Origin: an uncultured Paludibacter sp.
GTDB lineage: Bacteria; Bacteroidota; Bacteroidia; Bacteroidales; Paludibacteraceae
NCBI GenBank assembly: GCA_937927845.1
Contig: CALFXE010000014.1
Span: 7,575 to 71,574 of the forward strand
Direction of reading: 5' to 3'
DNA: 64,000 nt
Both the position numbers and the translations under genes were made by a program. This document shows, in pieces, positions 61,909-64,000 of the stretch. The notes under the pieces are model-generated. The model was given only the letters and a program-made list of their open reading frames with translations, ran no database searches and had not been told where the DNA came from. How positions within the stretch are numbered: position 1 is the stretch's first letter; the number at the start of each line of letters is the position of its first letter.

Positions 61909-64000
61909 CTATTCTTTAATGATTTTGACGTATTCAAATCCATTATCTTTCTTAAACTTAATAACATAAGTTCCTGAAACAAGCTTGTCTAAGAAAATAG
62001 TCTCTCTATCAACTATTTGTCCTACTTTAACTATTTGTCCAGTTACATTTAGAATTTCATAGTGACATTGATCTCCGTTTGTTGTAAGAGTTAGCTTATC
62101 TGAAACAGGATTGGGATAAATCTGAAATTCAGAATGATCTGAAAAACCTTGTACACCTACAGTATTGTCGTGTAGTATAAAACTGCGTAGCTCGGAAGAC
62201 CAATCGGTTATGGGTTGCTCATCTATATTCAATGCCCTCACTTTCCAGTAATACAGGTCTTGTTCTAAATGATTCTGCCAGTTGTTTGTAAAGATAAAAC
62301 TATTGGTACTCACGATTCCATTGTTTAACCAATTAGGACTTACTCCATTATTAAATCCAATTTCCGGACTGTCAAATACTTCGCTGTTATCAATCCAAAT
62401 TTCATAATAGGAAGCATTTGAAACGGTCGACCACGAAAATGAGATATCAAATCCTTTCGTAAATTCAGTATTGTTATCAGGGTTCAGAAGGATTGGAGGA
62501 TCTGGTTGATTATCAAATAGTATAAATTGTGATTCAGATGAGAAATCAGAAAGTGGATTGTAATTAATATCTAATGCTCTTATTTTCCAAAAGTAAACAT
62601 TCTGAGGCAATTGATTCTGCATGTTACTTGTTAACAAGAAATTATTTGATTCAACAATTCCATTATTTATCCAATCTGGACTTTGTTCGTTGTTAAAGCC
62701 TATTTCCGGACTACCAAATCCACTATTATTATCTATCCATATCTCGTAAAATATTGCATTCGGAACTGTTGACCAAGTGAACAACAAATCGTCTCCTTTA
62801 ATGTAAGTTGTGTTAATAGGGGTTAACGGGCTTGGAGGCTCAGAGTTACTATCCAATAGTGTAAGTTTCCTATATGAAGTCCAATCAGAAATCGGATTCT
62901 CGGAAGCATTTAAAGCTCTTACTTTCCAATAATAAACATTTTGGGGTAGCTGATTCTGCATGGATGTTGTCAATGTAAAATTTGTAGAATTAACAATGCC
63001 GTCATTCAGCCAGTTAGGACTTACTCCGTTATTAAATCCGATCTCCGGACTACCAAACGCTTCACTGTTATCAATCCATATTTCGTATTTTGAGGTATTT
63101 TGTACTGCTATCCATGAAAATAAAATATCACTTCCCTTTATATGTGTAGCGTTCTGAGAGGGTGTTGATAAGGTTGGTATTGATATACTTTGTGATGCAA
63201 TAAATTCACTTCCATCATACCATAAACTACAGATATAATCAGGTCCATAACCCCTATATCTCCATTTCCCATCTGGGTCCAATACTTCAGAATATCCATC
63301 TTTCCTTATTCCAAAATGCAAATGAGTAAAATTATATCCTCCATTTTCAGTCGATTTATTGGATAAATAACCTATCAACTGCCCTTTGCTAACAGTTGCC
63401 CCACTACTGATAATATCGTTTAGTCTTAAATGCCCATAAACGGAACAAACTTTATCGTTATTGATTAAAGTATGCTCAATGATTACAACGTAACCGTATC
63501 CGGAGTGACTCGCAACATGTTTTACTGTGCCATCATAAATGGCATAAACTGGTAACTCAACTTGGTTATAGCTGACATAATCTTCACCAAGGTGATATCC
63601 TTTCCAAGTGCTATTACAACTGCCAAAATCCTGACTTAAATACCAACCTGAATCAGATAGAGGTTTACCAAAATTTTGTGTTGGTGGAGAAATATAACTA
63701 ACACTTACTTCTGTGGATAATACTGATTCACCGGCGGAATTTACCGCTGCAACACGATAATAATAAGTATATCCCGGAACTACTCCACTATGACCGTAAG
63801 CTGTTGAATAAGTAACATCAGGTGTATTTGTATTTGTTTGGCTTACACCCGACGTATTACTCCAGTAAATCTTATAACTTGTTGCACCGGAAACACTATT
63901 CCACGTTAAATAATTCCTATTATTTGAACTCTGATATTCAACATTAACACCAGTTGGAGTGCTCGGAGCAGAGGTTATGCTAACAGTATTACCACTAAGT
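61909..64000 (-). CDS. Secreted M23 (LytM) peptidase with fibronectin-like repeats and T9SS tail, 5'-truncated
   Basis: The frame is open to the window edge: 696 residues are visible and the N-terminus is outside. In order: a fibronectin III domain (about 14-108); an M23 domain with GYHLGEDY (134-141) and THLHFG (225-230), giving the complete H-D/H-x-H zinc set plus CSVYGHL and KGQLIGYL; three beta-sandwich repeats of about 105 residues (each with YEIWIDNS and SPEIGFNN); and a T9SS type A tail. Any start codon near 63378 would cut through the M23 domain and is wrong. Probably cleaves peptidoglycan or another peptide outside the cell. Confidence 0.88.
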   Translation of the reverse strand, partial: LSGNTVSITSAPSTPTGVNVEYQSSNNRNYLTWNSVSGATSYKIYWSNTSGVSQTNTNTPDVTYSTAYGHSGVVPGYTYYYRVAAVNSAGESVLSTEVSVSYISPPTQNFGKPLSDSGWYLSQDFGSCNSTWKGYHLGEDYVSYNQVELPVYAIYDGTVKHVASHSGYGYVVIIEHTLINNDKVCSVYGHLRLNDIISSGATVSKGQLIGYLSNKSTENGGYNFTHLHFGIRKDGYSEVLDPDGKWRYRGYGPDYICSLWYDGSEFIASQSISIPTLSTPSQNATHIKGSDILFSWIAVQNTSKYEIWIDNSEAFGSPEIGFNNGVSPNWLNDGIVNSTNFTLTTSMQNQLPQNVYYWKVRALNASENPISDWTSYRKLTLLDSNSEPPSPLTPINTTYIKGDDLLFTWSTVPNAIFYEIWIDNNSGFGSPEIGFNNEQSPDWINNGIVESNNFLLTSNMQNQLPQNVYFWKIRALDINYNPLSDFSSESQFILFDNQPDPPILLNPDNNTEFTKGFDISFSWSTVSNASYYEIWIDNSEVFDSPEIGFNNGVSPNWLNNGIVSTNSFIFTNNWQNHLEQDLYYWKVRALNIDEQPITDWSSELRSFILHDNTVGVQGFSDHSEFQIYPNPVSDKLTLTTNGDQCHYEILNVTGQIVKVGQIVDRETIFLDKLVSGTYVIKFKKDNGFEYVKIIKE

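Noticed and set aside
61909..63378. A 489-residue gene starting at 63378
   Set aside because: That TTG is inside the M23 domain; the same frame continues without stop to 64000 and includes the first zinc motif GYHLGEDY.

Overview
The window is about 64 kb of low-GC DNA from a Bacteroidota chromosome, most likely order Bacteroidales. The evidence is a SusC/SusD polysaccharide-utilisation locus with an ECF sigma/FecR pair, the C-terminus of the type IX secretion (T9SS) translocon protein SprA/Sov, at least eight predicted T9SS type A cargo tails and one type B tail, weak ribosome-binding sites, and the Bacteroidota -7 promoter element TAnnTTTG in front of many genes. Genus and species cannot be fixed from the sequence.

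Layout. 1-1709: 3' end of sprA, then an IS200-like/RAYT Y1 transposase gene flanked by short palindromes. 1719-8966 (minus): a housekeeping run ligA, conserved small protein, dapA, panE-like, M24B aminopeptidase, queF. 9099-14339 (minus): pyrB, pyrI, lipoprotein, glyA, phoH, DUF2520 protein, preceded by a leader with a hairpin/T-tract and a 48-codon ORF that looks like a pyrBI attenuator. 14619-20504: yigZ family (minus), then BASS transporter, acyltransferase and ppdK (plus). 20625-22940 (minus): TlpA-like thioredoxin protein. 22992-23742: a 750-bp non-coding stretch holding a GC-rich inverted-repeat element and a 46-bp tandem repeat.

23743-48918 (minus): one large polysaccharide-utilisation locus. 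In transcription order it has ECF sigma, FecR anti-sigma, SusC with an STN signalling domain, SusD, SusE-like lipoprotein, GH76, GH31, carbohydrate-binding/discoidin protein, GH3 with PA14, a second carbohydrate-binding/discoidin protein, GH97, an esterase with a SusE/F-like module, and two SusE/F-module proteins. Seven of the last eight proteins carry T9SS tails, so the binding and hydrolytic machinery is probably exported by T9SS while SusD, SusE and GH76 are lipoproteins. GH76, GH31 and GH97 suggest an alpha-linked glycan such as an alpha-mannan or alpha-1,6-linked polymer; this is inference.

49163-53882: tRNA-Thr and SRP RNA in tandem, a cobalamin riboswitch ahead of a DUF4465 surface lipoprotein, ruvX-def, a cytoplasmic GH13 enzyme and tpx. 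53983-59818: a T9SS type B cargo protein, a LysM/receptor-like protein, an outer-membrane barrel protein, cytidine deaminase and proS. 59938-64000: a truncated AbiEi antitoxin remnant, a two-domain FISUMP lipoprotein, and a 5'-truncated secreted M23 peptidase with a T9SS tail whose reading frame runs off the window edge.

The least ordinary items are the putative pyrBI attenuator, the orphan B12 riboswitch-DUF4465 unit, the T9SS-exported SusE/F-like modules, the palindrome-flanked RAYT, and the inverted-repeat element at 23187-23434.
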